From assembly GCF_900095745.1 (NCBI RefSeq), contig NZ_FMIR01000007.1, forward strand, positions 26,664 to 90,663: DNA of 64,000 nt, in the 5' to 3' direction. The DNA comes from Microbacterium oxydans. GTDB lineage: Bacteria > Actinomycetota > Actinomycetes > Actinomycetales > Microbacteriaceae. Below the pieces are notes generated by a model, which made no database searches, had not been told where the DNA came from, and worked only from the letters and a program-made list of their open reading frames with translations. How positions within the stretch are numbered: position 1 is the first letter of the stretch; each line of letters starts with the position of its first letter. The position numbers and the translations under genes are program-made. Shown in pieces: positions 25,367-33,262 of this stretch.

Positions 25367-26548
25367 ATGAGGGCGATGCGGTCCGAGGCCTCTGTCGCGA
25401 GTCCCCGTCGGCACGCCTGGCTGCGTGTCGACGTCATCGTGGCGCTCATCGCCCTCGTGATCCTGCTGCCGTCGAGCATCGCGATCCTCACCGAACCCGC
25501 CACCCGACCCGAGCCCTGGGTCCTCGCGCTCATGATCGCCCTGTACGTGGTGCTGCACCTCACGACGCTGCTCGCCGTGCGGCATCCGGTCGTCGCCCTC
25601 GTGATCGCGAACGCGGTCATGTGCGCTCTCGTGCTCGTCCCGGGCATCCGCGCGGCATCCGGAGCCTTCCTCCCCTCGGCCGCGGCCTACCTGCTGGTCA
25701 TCGGCCAGGTCGCCGCGCAGACCGGCACGACCGTGCGAGTGCTGGCACTGGCGGGCGGCATCTTCGGCGCCGGCCTCATCGCCTTCACCGAGCTTCGACT
25801 CGACGATCCGGAGCTCCGCCTCGGGGCGTTCCTCGGACTCAGCGGCGCGATCGCGGCGGCCTGGGCGCTGGGGCTGGTCCTGCGGGTGCGGCGCGACCAG
25901 GCCGAGGAGCGGATGGCGGCGCGCGTCTCGCAGGCGATCGCGGATGAGCGCGGACGGATCAACCGCGACCTGCACGACATCGTCGCGCACTCGATGACGG
26001 TGATGATCGCGCAGGCCGAGGTCGCCCGCACGGTGCGCGCCGAGGACCCCGACCGGAGTGACGCTGCTCTCGGGATCGTCGTGGACACCGGCCGTGAGGC
26101 TCTGCGCGGAATGCGTTCGGTCGTCGCCGACGATGCCCCGCGCCAGCCGTTGCCCACCGTCGACTCCCTGGAGGAGCTCGTCGAGGGCGTGCGCACTCCC
26201 TCGACCGACGTGCGGCTGAGCGAGTCGGGCACCAGGGCTCCGCTTCGCGCCGACGCTGCGCTGGCACTGCATCATGCGGTGCGCGAGGCGCTCACGAACT
26301 CCGTCCGACACAACGCCTCCCCGGTGAAGATCGAGGTGAGCCTCGACTGGCGACCCGACTCCGTGCATGCCACGGTGCGCGATGACGGCGGGTCGGGGCC
26401 GGTCGTGACCGATCTCGGCAGCGGTGTGGGCCTGGTCGGGATCACCGAGCGGGTGCGGCTCGCCGGCGGCACGCTCACCGCGCACGGACGGGATTCGCGG
26501 GGATGGATCGTCACGGTGGATCTTCCGACCGAGAGGAGCAACGGATGA
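25367..26548 (+). CDS. Sensor histidine kinase, NarL/DesK type (HisKA_3)
   Basis: Membrane sensor of 393 residues: five or six predicted helices (about 20-175), short linker, then dimerisation helix with the phospho-acceptor His203 in NRDLHDIVAHSM, and an ATPase domain with the N box REALTNSVRHN and GVGLVGITERVRLAGG. This architecture matches the DesK-like kinases that respond to envelope or membrane-fluidity stress. It overlaps the response regulator gene by 4 bp, so the pair is translationally coupled. Divergent from the surface protein gene at 25232. Confidence 0.92.
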   Translation: MRAMRSEASVASPRRHAWLRVDVIVALIALVILLPSSIAILTEPATRPEPWVLALMIALYVVLHLTTLLAVRHPVVALVIANAVMCALVLVPGIRAASGAFLPSAAAYLLVIGQVAAQTGTTVRVLALAGGIFGAGLIAFTELRLDDPELRLGAFLGLSGAIAAAWALGLVLRVRRDQAEERMAARVSQAIADERGRINRDLHDIVAHSMTVMIAQAEVARTVRAEDPDRSDAALGIVVDTGREALRGMRSVVADDAPRQPLPTVDSLEELVEGVRTPSTDVRLSESGTRAPLRADAALALHHAVREALTNSVRHNASPVKIEVSLDWRPDSVHATVRDDGGSGPVVTDLGSGVGLVGITERVRLAGGTLTAHGRDSRGWIVTVDLPTERSNG

Positions 26549-27201
26549 CCCTCCGCGTACTCATCGTCGATGACCAGGAGTTGTTCCGCACCGCCATCGC
26601 GCTGATGCTCTCGCGCGATCCGCGCCTGTCGGACGTCGCCACCGCCTCGTCCGGCGAAGCAGCGATCGAGCATGTGCGCGCTCATGCCGTCGACGTGGTC
26701 CTGATGGACATCCGGATGCCGGGGATGGACGGCATCGCCGCCACCCGGGAGGTGCTGCGGCTCCGGCCCGCCACCCGGGTCCTGATCCTCACCACCTTCG
26801 ACCTGGACGAGTACGTGTATGCCGCGATCCGCGAGGGGGCGAGTGGCTTCCTCACCAAGGACGCCAGCCCGGCGGAACTCGCGGATGCCGCGGTCGCGGT
26901 GGCTGCCGGCGAGTCGGTGATGTCGCCGCGCGCCACCGAAGCACTGATCGGCTTCGTCCGTGACGGCGCCCCCGGAACGGATCCGGCATCGGCTCTCGCC
27001 GCCCTCAGCCCTCGCGAGCAGGAGGTCGCCCGCGCTCTCGCCACCGGCGCCTCGAACGACGACATCGCGCGCAAGCTGTTCCTCTCGGCGAACACGGTGA
27101 AGACGCATGTGAAGGCCGTGCTCGCGAAGCTCGGCGTTCCCGATCGGGTGCACGTCGTCATCTGGGCGTACGAGAACGGTCTGCTCCGCCCGGGACGCTG
27201 A
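26545..27201 (+). CDS. Response regulator, NarL/FixJ (LuxR HTH) type
   Basis: Cognate regulator of the kinase just upstream, 218 residues. The receiver domain has the acidic pair DD at 9-10, phosphorylation site Asp55 in LMDIRMPG and Lys in LTKDASP. A LuxR-type HTH (LSPREQEVARALATGASNDD, then SANTVKTHVKAVLAKLG) fills the C-terminus. The ATG at 26545 overlaps the kinase stop codon. A likely target is the membrane gene at 27293, preceded by two 11-bp direct repeats. Confidence 0.93.
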   Translation: MTLRVLIVDDQELFRTAIALMLSRDPRLSDVATASSGEAAIEHVRAHAVDVVLMDIRMPGMDGIAATREVLRLRPATRVLILTTFDLDEYVYAAIREGASGFLTKDASPAELADAAVAVAAGESVMSPRATEALIGFVRDGAPGTDPASALAALSPREQEVARALATGASNDDIARKLFLSANTVKTHVKAVLAKLGVPDRVHVVIWAYENGLLRPGR

Positions 27202-27225
27202 CCGCTCTGCGCCGGCAGGTTCACT

Positions 27226-27286
27226 CCTGCGGGTGAGGAGGATGACCCCTGCGGTTGAAGTCGGCGGCGGAACGCGTTCCTAGCGT
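27226..27286 (+). promoter_or_regulatory. Direct repeats and leaderless promoter before the membrane gene
   Basis: CCTGCGGGTGA (27226-27236) and CCTGCGGTTGA (27248-27258) are 22 bp apart, two helical turns. A -10-like TAGCGT (27281-27286) ends 6 nt before the ATG at 27293, which predicts a leaderless message. The repeats suit a LuxR-type response regulator such as the one encoded just upstream. Confidence 0.6.
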
Positions 27287-27292
27287 GGAAGC

Positions 27293-28399
27293 ATGTCCAT
27301 TCCCACACGCATCATCGTCCTCCTCGCCGCCGCTGTCGGCGCCCTGGCCGTGACCGTCACCAGCCTCGTGAGGATGCTCACCCCCGGCACCGACGCACTG
27401 CCCTCGAGCCTGATCGGCAACCTCGGCCACGGGGTCGAACTCGCGCTCGCCCTCACGGGGGCGCTCGCTGCGCTCCTCGTATCCGTGTCCGCACTGGCGA
27501 CTCGTGACCTCGCGAACCGCGCCGTGCCGCGGTGGCTCCTGCACACGGTCGGCCTCGTGGCCGGGGGGCTCCTCGCCGTCACGATGCCCGGAGGCGTGAT
27601 CGCCGCGGCGGGTTACACCTTCGCGATGATGGTCATCGTCGGCGCCCTGGTCCTCATCGTCCTCACCGTGCTGCGCCGTCCGCTGGTCGGCCTCCTGGTC
27701 GCCGCTGTGGTCGTCGGCGCCCTCGCTTACGCCGCCATCGGGCTCGGGGCCGGGCCGCTCGTCCCCCAGATCCTGGGCAGCTACGGCATGATCCTCCCGC
27801 AGGCCGGTCTCGCGCTCGCCCATGTCGCCGCGGCCGCCGGGCTGCTGATCTGGATGATCGCCGACCCGTCATCCAGACGAAGCCGATTCGCGCGCGAGGT
27901 GCTCCGGCACCGCCGCGCAATCACGATCGTGGCGGCCGCGTGCGCTCTCCCCTACGCGTTCGCCCGCGCGAGCTGGCTGACGCCCTGGCCGCTGTTCGGC
28001 GGAAGCGCGGAGATGTTCGCCGCAGACCCCTCGGTCCGCGTGCTCGGTCTTGCGCTCGGCGCAGCCATGCTCACCGGAGGCGTGCTCACCCTGGGCCTGA
28101 TCCTGCCCTGGGGCGAGCGGTTCCCCCGCTTCCTCGCGGGACTCGGCGGGCGATCGGTGCCGCCCGGGCTGGCCATCGTCCCGGCGAGCCTCGTCAGCGT
28201 CCTGTTCACGGCCGCCGGCATCCAATTCGCTCTGGAGGGAGTGGGGAACGTGGAGAACTCCGTGTACGTGCTTCTGATGTTCCCGTTCTGGCTCTGGGGT
28301 CCGCTCCTGGGTCTCGCCACCTGGGCCTATGCGATGCGGCGGGCGACGCCGACGGTCGCGCGGCGGGCGGGCTCCCCCGCCTCGCAGGTCACGGCCTAG
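27293..28399 (+). CDS. Polytopic membrane protein of unknown function
   Basis: 368 residues with about ten predicted membrane helices, Ala/Val/Leu-rich, with a small positively charged cytoplasmic loop near residue 200 (SSRRSRFAREVLRHRR) and a cytoplasmic C-terminus. I recognise no catalytic or transport motif. It directly follows the NarL-type two-component pair and is preceded by direct repeats that look like the regulator's binding site, so it may be the main target or an accessory of that system. The sequence before the ATG carries a GGAAGC only 0-1 nt away, so a leaderless start is more likely. Confidence 0.8.
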   Translation: MSIPTRIIVLLAAAVGALAVTVTSLVRMLTPGTDALPSSLIGNLGHGVELALALTGALAALLVSVSALATRDLANRAVPRWLLHTVGLVAGGLLAVTMPGGVIAAAGYTFAMMVIVGALVLIVLTVLRRPLVGLLVAAVVVGALAYAAIGLGAGPLVPQILGSYGMILPQAGLALAHVAAAAGLLIWMIADPSSRRSRFAREVLRHRRAITIVAAACALPYAFARASWLTPWPLFGGSAEMFAADPSVRVLGLALGAAMLTGGVLTLGLILPWGERFPRFLAGLGGRSVPPGLAIVPASLVSVLFTAAGIQFALEGVGNVENSVYVLLMFPFWLWGPLLGLATWAYAMRRATPTVARRAGSPASQVTA

Positions 28400-28405
28400 C
28401 CGGTC

Positions 28406-28440
28406 GGCGCCTCGGATCCGTCGCGACGGTCCGGGGCGCC
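28406..28440. terminator. Long hairpin terminator between convergent membrane genes
   Basis: GGCGCC (28406-28411) to GGCGCC (28435-28440) closes a 17-bp stem with one bulge and one wobble pair and almost no loop. It fills the 62-bp gap between two convergent genes and can serve both. Confidence 0.65.
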
Positions 28441-28461
28441 TTAGCCTGCGCTCGCCCGCGG

Positions 28462-28845
28462 TTACTGGTTGAGCAGATTCGTCTCGGCGATCAGGTCGAG
28501 TCGGGACAGCAGCAGGTCACCGGCCGATCCGGCGACGGCGAAGGCGTTGACGGTGATCACAACGGCCACGACAAGGAGGAGCACGATCTTCGGGATGTCG
28601 TACCGCCGCTGCACGGCGAGTCCGATGACCGCGAACCCGCTCAGGACGGCGATCACCTGCCCCACGACCGTCGCGAAGGCCATCCGGATCGCGCTCTCCT
28701 CGGTGAGCGGGCCGTAGCTATTGAAGGCGGCCGAGACCGCGAACGGGACGACGAGGACTCCGAACACGAGGATGATGACCAGCCGGAATCGTGGACGTCG
28801 CCGCGAGGTGACGATCGACTGCTGCTCTGCGATCGGGACGGTCAT
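28462..28845 (-). CDS. Small membrane protein, hypothetical
   Basis: 127 residues from the ATG at 28845, with three predicted membrane helices (around residues 25-45, 55-80 and 85-110) and a short C-terminal acidic helix (LSRLDLIAETNLLNQ). No ribosome site is visible, so a start up to 17 residues earlier is possible. It is on the same strand as the TetR gene, which ends 47 bp upstream. I do not recognise the family. Confidence 0.7.
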   Translation of the reverse strand: MTVPIAEQQSIVTSRRRPRFRLVIILVFGVLVVPFAVSAAFNSYGPLTEESAIRMAFATVVGQVIAVLSGFAVIGLAVQRRYDIPKIVLLLVVAVVITVNAFAVAGSAGDLLLSRLDLIAETNLLNQ

Positions 28846-28892
28846 GGGCTTGACCGTAGCAGAGCGGCGGGTTTCGGGTGGGCGCCTCGTGG

Positions 28893-29543
28893 TCACCGCG
28901 CGCGTAGGGCGTGGTCGTTCCGGCCATCACGCGGACCGTAGCCGGCGAGGAAGAGGTCGACAGAGCCCGCCACGTCAGCCGACTTCTCCTCGTCGCCGAG
29001 CATGCGGGCGTTCAGCGGTGCACCGATCACCAGCCAGGTGAACTGTTCAGCGGCGGCGCGGGGATCGGCGAGGCGGAGCCGCCCCTCGGCCGCGAGCGCG
29101 CTCAGCGCATCGGCGAGGTTCTGGATGTTGGTGTTCCAGCTCTCCTCCAGGTAGGTGGCCGCCACCTGCGCCTGCTCGCGCGCCTCGGCCGTCACGAGCC
29201 TGCGCATCGCCACCACCGGAGGGCTCAGGATGCCGGCCTGCATCGTCTCGGCGAGTTCGATGAGACCCGCGCGGAGGTCTTCGCTCGCACGCAGCCGATC
29301 GAGGGCGGGGCGCATCGCATCGCGACCGGCCAGCGTCCAGTGGTGCACGACGGAGGCGTACAGCGTCCTCTTCGAGGAGTGCTCGCGGTAGAGCGACGCC
29401 TTCGAGATGCGAGCACGCTTGGCGACCTCGTCCATGGATGCACCCCGGTAGCCGTGTTGGAGGAAGACATCGCGCGCGACGGCGATCAACTCCGCACCGG
29501 TGAGGCCGGACGGACGCCCGCGGGCGGGGAGGTCGGTGCTCAT
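28893..29543 (-). CDS. TetR-family transcriptional regulator
   Basis: 216-residue repressor. HTH at about residues 15-62: GLTGAELIAVARDVFLQHGY then MDEVAKRARISKASLYREHS, followed by a helical ligand domain of the AcrR C-terminal type (tetracyclin repressor-like, with LVTAEAREQAQVAATYLEESW). Divergent from a small membrane protein gene; the 86-bp gap holds three copies of AGTACTAA(A/C) and a good promoter, so it probably represses both genes. Effector unknown. Confidence 0.9.
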   Translation of the reverse strand: MSTDLPARGRPSGLTGAELIAVARDVFLQHGYRGASMDEVAKRARISKASLYREHSSKRTLYASVVHHWTLAGRDAMRPALDRLRASEDLRAGLIELAETMQAGILSPPVVAMRRLVTAEAREQAQVAATYLEESWNTNIQNLADALSALAAEGRLRLADPRAAAEQFTWLVIGAPLNARMLGDEEKSADVAGSVDLFLAGYGPRDGRNDHALRAR

Positions 29544-29551
29544 GATCCGAG

Positions 29552-29617
29552 TTTAGTACTTGACAGTCCTAAAACCACGATCTACCCTGAACATCAGCAG
29601 TACTAACCAGTACTAAA
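29552..29617. promoter_or_regulatory. Promoter of the membrane gene with three TetR half-sites
   Basis: The plus strand has TTGACA (29560-29565), 17 nt, then TACCCT (29583-29588). The motif AGTACTAAA appears reversed at 29552-29560 (overlapping the -35) and forward at 29599-29607 (AGTACTAAC) and 29609-29617. Its placement on both sides of the start point suggests repression by the divergent TetR protein. Confidence 0.65.
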
Positions 29618-29629
29618 GAAGGAGCGGCC

Positions 29630-30010
29630 ATGATCATCTGGGGCATCGCCATCGCCACCGTCGTCTCGTTCATCGCCAGCGCCGTCCTCTACGCTCTCCC
29701 GCCGGTCTCGGCTCTGGTCACTCGCACGAGCACCCCGCGGCCCGGTCTCTCGGTCGCCGCCCAGATGGGTTCGGTCGTGCTGCGCAGCCTTCTCGCGTCC
29801 GGCCTCGTCGCCGGGCTGATGGTCGCCGCGTCCTGGCACGGTGCCGCCGCCGGCGCGCTGCTCGGCCTCGCGCTCTCGGTACTGCCACTGATCCTGCTCC
29901 TGGGCGGCGTCGTGCACGAGAACACCGCGCCTTCCGTGGCGGCCGTCCACCTGCTCGACTGGGTGATCAAGCTCACCGTCATCGGGGCCATCATCGACCT
30001 CTTCGTCTGA
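29630..30010 (+). CDS. Small four-helix membrane protein
   Basis: 126 residues with four predicted membrane helices and almost no soluble part; composition and layout resemble DUF1761-type proteins, but I cannot confirm that. AAGGAG lies 5 nt before the ATG. It is divergent from a TetR gene and followed after 22 bp by a DUF1905-like gene, so these two likely form an operon under TetR control. Function unknown. Confidence 0.75.
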   Translation: MIIWGIAIATVVSFIASAVLYALPPVSALVTRTSTPRPGLSVAAQMGSVVLRSLLASGLVAGLMVAASWHGAAAGALLGLALSVLPLILLLGGVVHENTAPSVAAVHLLDWVIKLTVIGAIIDLFV

Positions 30011-30032
30011 ACTCGGGAAACAGGAGAACGCC

Positions 30033-30311
30033 ATGAGCACGCCACTCGACATCACTTTCACCGCCGTCCTCGGCAAGGTGCGCGAAGGCGACACCTGGAC
30101 CTGCGTCCAACTCCCCGAGTCGGCGACGATCTTCGGGACTCGCGGACTCGTCAAGGTCGCCGGGACCGTCGACGGTGAGCCGTTCCGCGGGGCGTTCATG
30201 GCTCTCGGCGACGGCACGCACAAGCTGCCTGTCACCGTCGCGATCCGCCGGCGCATCGGACGAACGGACGGCGACGAGGTCACCGTCCACCTGACCGAAC
30301 GTCTCAACTGA
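30033..30311 (+). CDS. DUF1905-like small beta-barrel protein
   Basis: 92 residues, soluble. The pattern FTAVLGKVREGDTWTCVQLP, then GTRGLVKVAGTVDGEPFRGAF and HKLPVTVAIRRRIG matches the DUF1905 family (small beta-barrels often fused to YdeI-type domains). CAGGAGAACGCC precedes the ATG. It shares the transcript of the TetR-controlled membrane protein gene. No catalytic role is known for the family. Confidence 0.82.
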   Translation: MSTPLDITFTAVLGKVREGDTWTCVQLPESATIFGTRGLVKVAGTVDGEPFRGAFMALGDGTHKLPVTVAIRRRIGRTDGDEVTVHLTERLN

Positions 30312-30331
30312 GGCGTCGGCCAGGAGCGCGG

Positions 30332-30520
30332 TCAGCCGTCTTCGGGGTCTTCCGCGAGGACATCGGCGTCGTCGGTGTCGCCTCCGTCGCTCGGGACCAC
30401 CGTGGGCGGGTTCCCCTTGCCGTCCTCGGCGCCGAGGTTGTCGTTCTCCTCTGCACCCGGGCCCGGCTCCGTGCTGATGTCGTTCCGGTCGGTGCGGATG
30501 TCGTCGCTTCCACCACTCAT
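30332..30520 (-). CDS. Short acidic hydrophilic protein
   Basis: A 62-residue protein beginning MSGGSDDIRTDRNDIS, with 17 Asp/Glu and many Gly, Pro and Asn residues; it should be intrinsically disordered. AAGGA lies 6 nt before the ATG at 30520, a good site that separates it from longer readings of the frame. No family recognised. It is downstream of a lipoprotein gene on the same strand, 136 bp away; that gap shows no obvious feature. Confidence 0.6.
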   Translation of the reverse strand: MSGGSDDIRTDRNDISTEPGPGAEENDNLGAEDGKGNPPTVVPSDGGDTDDADVLAEDPEDG

Positions 30521-30656
30521 GTGCGTTCCTTCCCGTGGGCAGACGCCGCAGGCTCCGCGCATGCGGGACGGCGTCCATGTCGGTCCGACGCTACGACGGT
30601 GCAGGCGCAGTGGCACGCCCCTTGACACCGATGCGATCGGCGAGCACCTCTCGCGG

Positions 30657-31028
30657 TCAGCCGCAGAAGGCGGAGGCGGAGTTCTTGAGCTGCTCGATCG
30701 CCTCGACGGTCTCGGGCGCCTGCAGGTCTGTCATCCCGCCGATCTTCTCCGCACCCGAGCGGATGAGGTCGCCCAGCTGACCGTCGGTGTTCTCGGCCAG
30801 CCCGTTGAGGGAGGCGACCAGGTCGTCGCGCGCGGCATCCGCCTGCTCGGCCGACAGCTCCCCCTGATCGAGCAGCGTCTGGTACTGCCCGTACGCGTCG
30901 TCGATGGTGGTGCAGGCAGCCTGCACGTCGACGCCGAGAGCATCGCCCGCCATCTGCGTCACCTGCGAGCAGCCCGCCAGGATGAGGCCGGCGGCGAGCA
31001 CGAGCGGGAGGACGAGGATTCGGCGCAT
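30657..31028 (-). CDS. Small helical lipoprotein
   Basis: 123 residues. The signal peptide ends in the lipobox LAGC (MRRILVLPLVLAAGLILAGC), so it is attached to the outer face of the membrane at Cys20. The mature part is helical and acidic, with cysteines near both ends (AACTTIDD and SAFCG) that could form a disulfide. No enzyme motif. The ribosome site is weak. It is divergent from the OmpR-type regulator gene at 31154; whether that system controls it is unknown. Confidence 0.83.
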   Translation of the reverse strand: MRRILVLPLVLAAGLILAGCSQVTQMAGDALGVDVQAACTTIDDAYGQYQTLLDQGELSAEQADAARDDLVASLNGLAENTDGQLGDLIRSGAEKIGGMTDLQAPETVEAIEQLKNSASAFCG

Positions 31029-31153
31029 GCCCCGAGGGTAGCGGCTCGACCTGGCGCCTTCCTGCGACCCATGCCGGTCGCCGTATAGAGCACTTCCACG
31101 GGCGCAGGCGTCTAACATCGCAAGCGCGCGATGGCCGAGGAGGTGGGCGCCTG

Positions 31154-31819
31154 ATGAAGGTCATGCTCGTGGATGACGATGCGGAGATCCGCCTCGGCTT
31201 CACGACCGCCCTGCGGCGCCGCGGTCACACCGTCGACACCGCCGAGGATGTTGCCTCTGCCCGCGCGCTCGCCGAACGGATCGCTCCGGATGTCGCGATC
31301 ATCGACGTCATGCTCCCCGACGGCGACGGGTTCTCGCTGTGCCGCGAGATCCGCACCCGATGGGGCTTCCCGACCGTCATGCTCACGGCGCGCGATGAGG
31401 ATGCGGACGTCGTCATCGGCCTCGACGCCGGAGCAGACGACTACATCACGAAGCCGGTCAGTGTGGCCGTGCTCGAAGCGCGCCTGCGGACGGTCCTGCG
31501 CCGCAGCTCCCGCCTCACCGCGGAGCCGCTCCGGGTCGGCACACTCGAACTGCATGAGGACTCCGCGGAGGCACTGGCCGACGGCCAAGCCCTGCCGCTG
31601 AGCCCCACCGAGTTCCGCCTGCTGCATGAGCTGGCACTGAACGACGGTCACGCCCTGAGCCGCTCGCGCCTGATCGACGCGGTCTGGGCGCAGTCGCCAC
31701 CCGACACTCCCCGGGCGGTCGACACCGCCATCCAGCGGCTGCGTGCGAAGTTGACAGCGGCGAATGTCACGACGCCACAGCTGGAGACCATGCGGGGGAT
31801 CGGATACCGGCTGCGATGA
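31154..31819 (+). CDS. Response regulator, OmpR/PhoB type
   Basis: 221 residues. Receiver domain with DDD at 7-9, phosphorylation site Asp51 (IIDVMLPDGDGF) and the conserved YITKP; C-terminal winged helix with LSPTEFRLLHELALNDGHALSR and the ETMRGIGYRL end. AGGAGG lies 10 nt before the ATG. Its stop overlaps the kinase start (ATGA at 31816). A nearby 11-bp direct repeat at 33200-33221, in front of the LCP gene, is a plausible target. Confidence 0.94.
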   Translation: MKVMLVDDDAEIRLGFTTALRRRGHTVDTAEDVASARALAERIAPDVAIIDVMLPDGDGFSLCREIRTRWGFPTVMLTARDEDADVVIGLDAGADDYITKPVSVAVLEARLRTVLRRSSRLTAEPLRVGTLELHEDSAEALADGQALPLSPTEFRLLHELALNDGHALSRSRLIDAVWAQSPPDTPRAVDTAIQRLRAKLTAANVTTPQLETMRGIGYRLR

Positions 31820-33204
31820 CCGCACGTCGTCGTCGCCCCACCCTCCGCACGGCCATCGCCTTCGCTCTCGTCGGCAGCACGATCGCGGTCTCGGTGCTCG
31901 TCACCGGTGTCGTCGTGTTCACAGCGGGGCGCATCGTGTACGAGTCGCGGCAGGAAGGTCTGCTCGACGAGTTCTCCACGACCGCTGACGCCCTCTTCAC
32001 CTCCATCTCCACCGTGTCCCCGAAGGACACGTGGAAGTACTACGCCGAGATCCTCCCCGGCGAGACCGTCATCATCGACCTCGACAGCGGCCGCAGCGCC
32101 GGAGAGCTCCGTCCGGGCCAGGTGCCGGACACGCTGGGCATCGACGACAGCCGTCGCTCCGGCGATCTGACCTCGCTGATGACCACGCTCGACGGTCGTG
32201 AAGTGTTCTTCGTCTCGACAGTCCGGGACGATCTCCCCCAGGATCCGAGCGCTCGCCTCGCCGTCGTCACGGCGTACTCGATGCAGCCGCAGCAGGATCA
32301 GGTGCGAGAGCTCATCGTCTCGGGCGCGCTCCTCAGCGGCGGCGTCGTGGTCCTCGTGGTCCTGCTCGAGCGTCTGCTCGGCGGTGCGTTGACGCGCCCG
32401 CTTCGACGCCTGGTCGACACCGCCCATGCGGTCGGATCCGGCGAAGGCCCGCCGGAATGGAAGCCGTCGTTCGACGACGTCGACCGCGTGGCCGATGCCC
32501 TCCACCTCTCCTCGGAGCGTCTGGGCGACACCATCGGGCAGCTGCAGCGCCGTGAGGCGGAGTCCCGGCAGTTGGTCAGCGACGTCGCCCACGAGCTGCG
32601 CACACCGCTCACCTCGATGCTGGCGGTCGACGAGCTCCTCGACGACGACGAGCAGGCGACCGCGGAGGAGCGGGCGGTCGCCGCTGCGGTCGTGCGCGCC
32701 GGAACGCGCCGCCTACACTCCCTGATCGAGCACCTGCTCGAACTCTCCCGCCTCGATGCCGGGGTCGCGCGCGTGCACCGCACGACCGTCGTGCTCGCGG
32801 AGCTGCTGACCGACGTCGTGGATGCGACCGGAGTCGACGTCGCCGAACTGTCGGTCGCCCCGGACCTTCGGATCCGCACCGACTCGTCGCGGCTGCACAC
32901 CGTGGTGGCGAATCTGCTCACCAACGCGTCCCGGCACGGTCGCCCGCCCGTCACGGTCCGCGTGCACGAAGACGGCGACATGCTGCACATCGACATCGGC
33001 GACCACGGCCCCGGCATCGGCGAGCCCGATGCCGAACGGGTGTTCGACCGCTTCGTCACCACCGACCGTTCGCGCTCCGATGGTGTGGGCACTGGGCTCG
33101 GACTCGCGATCGCCCGCGACAACGCGCGGCTCCTCGGCGGGGAGCTCGCGCTGCTCCCCCGCTCCCCCGGCGCGACGTTCCGCGTGACCCTTCCTCGCCT
33201 GTGA
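31816..33204 (+). CDS. Sensor histidine kinase, HAMP type
   Basis: Partner of the OmpR-type regulator, 462 residues: membrane helix 1 (about 13-37), an extracellular domain of about 125 residues, membrane helix 2 (about 165-187), HAMP, dimerisation domain with phospho-acceptor His259 in SDVAHELRTPLTSM, and an ATPase domain with NLLTNASRHGR, DHGPGIGE and GTGLGLAIAR. The extracellular signal is unknown. Followed after 58 bp by an LCP gene, which hints at envelope sensing. Confidence 0.93.
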   Translation: MTARRRRPTLRTAIAFALVGSTIAVSVLVTGVVVFTAGRIVYESRQEGLLDEFSTTADALFTSISTVSPKDTWKYYAEILPGETVIIDLDSGRSAGELRPGQVPDTLGIDDSRRSGDLTSLMTTLDGREVFFVSTVRDDLPQDPSARLAVVTAYSMQPQQDQVRELIVSGALLSGGVVVLVVLLERLLGGALTRPLRRLVDTAHAVGSGEGPPEWKPSFDDVDRVADALHLSSERLGDTIGQLQRREAESRQLVSDVAHELRTPLTSMLAVDELLDDDEQATAEERAVAAAVVRAGTRRLHSLIEHLLELSRLDAGVARVHRTTVVLAELLTDVVDATGVDVAELSVAPDLRIRTDSSRLHTVVANLLTNASRHGRPPVTVRVHEDGDMLHIDIGDHGPGIGEPDAERVFDRFVTTDRSRSDGVGTGLGLAIARDNARLLGGELALLPRSPGATFRVTLPRL

Positions 33205-33221
33205 CACTCGTGTGACATTCG
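33200..33221 (+). promoter_or_regulatory. 11-bp direct repeat, OmpR-type binding site candidate
   Basis: TGTGACACTCG (33200-33210) is immediately repeated as TGTGACATTCG (33211-33221), with one difference. Tandem repeats of 10-11 bp are the typical recognition form for OmpR/PhoB-type regulators. The repeat overlaps the kinase stop codon and ends 41 bp before the LCP gene. Confidence 0.55.
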
Positions 33222-33262
33222 TCCTCGACGATGGCTGCTCGCCCATGTCGAGAGGTCTTCCC

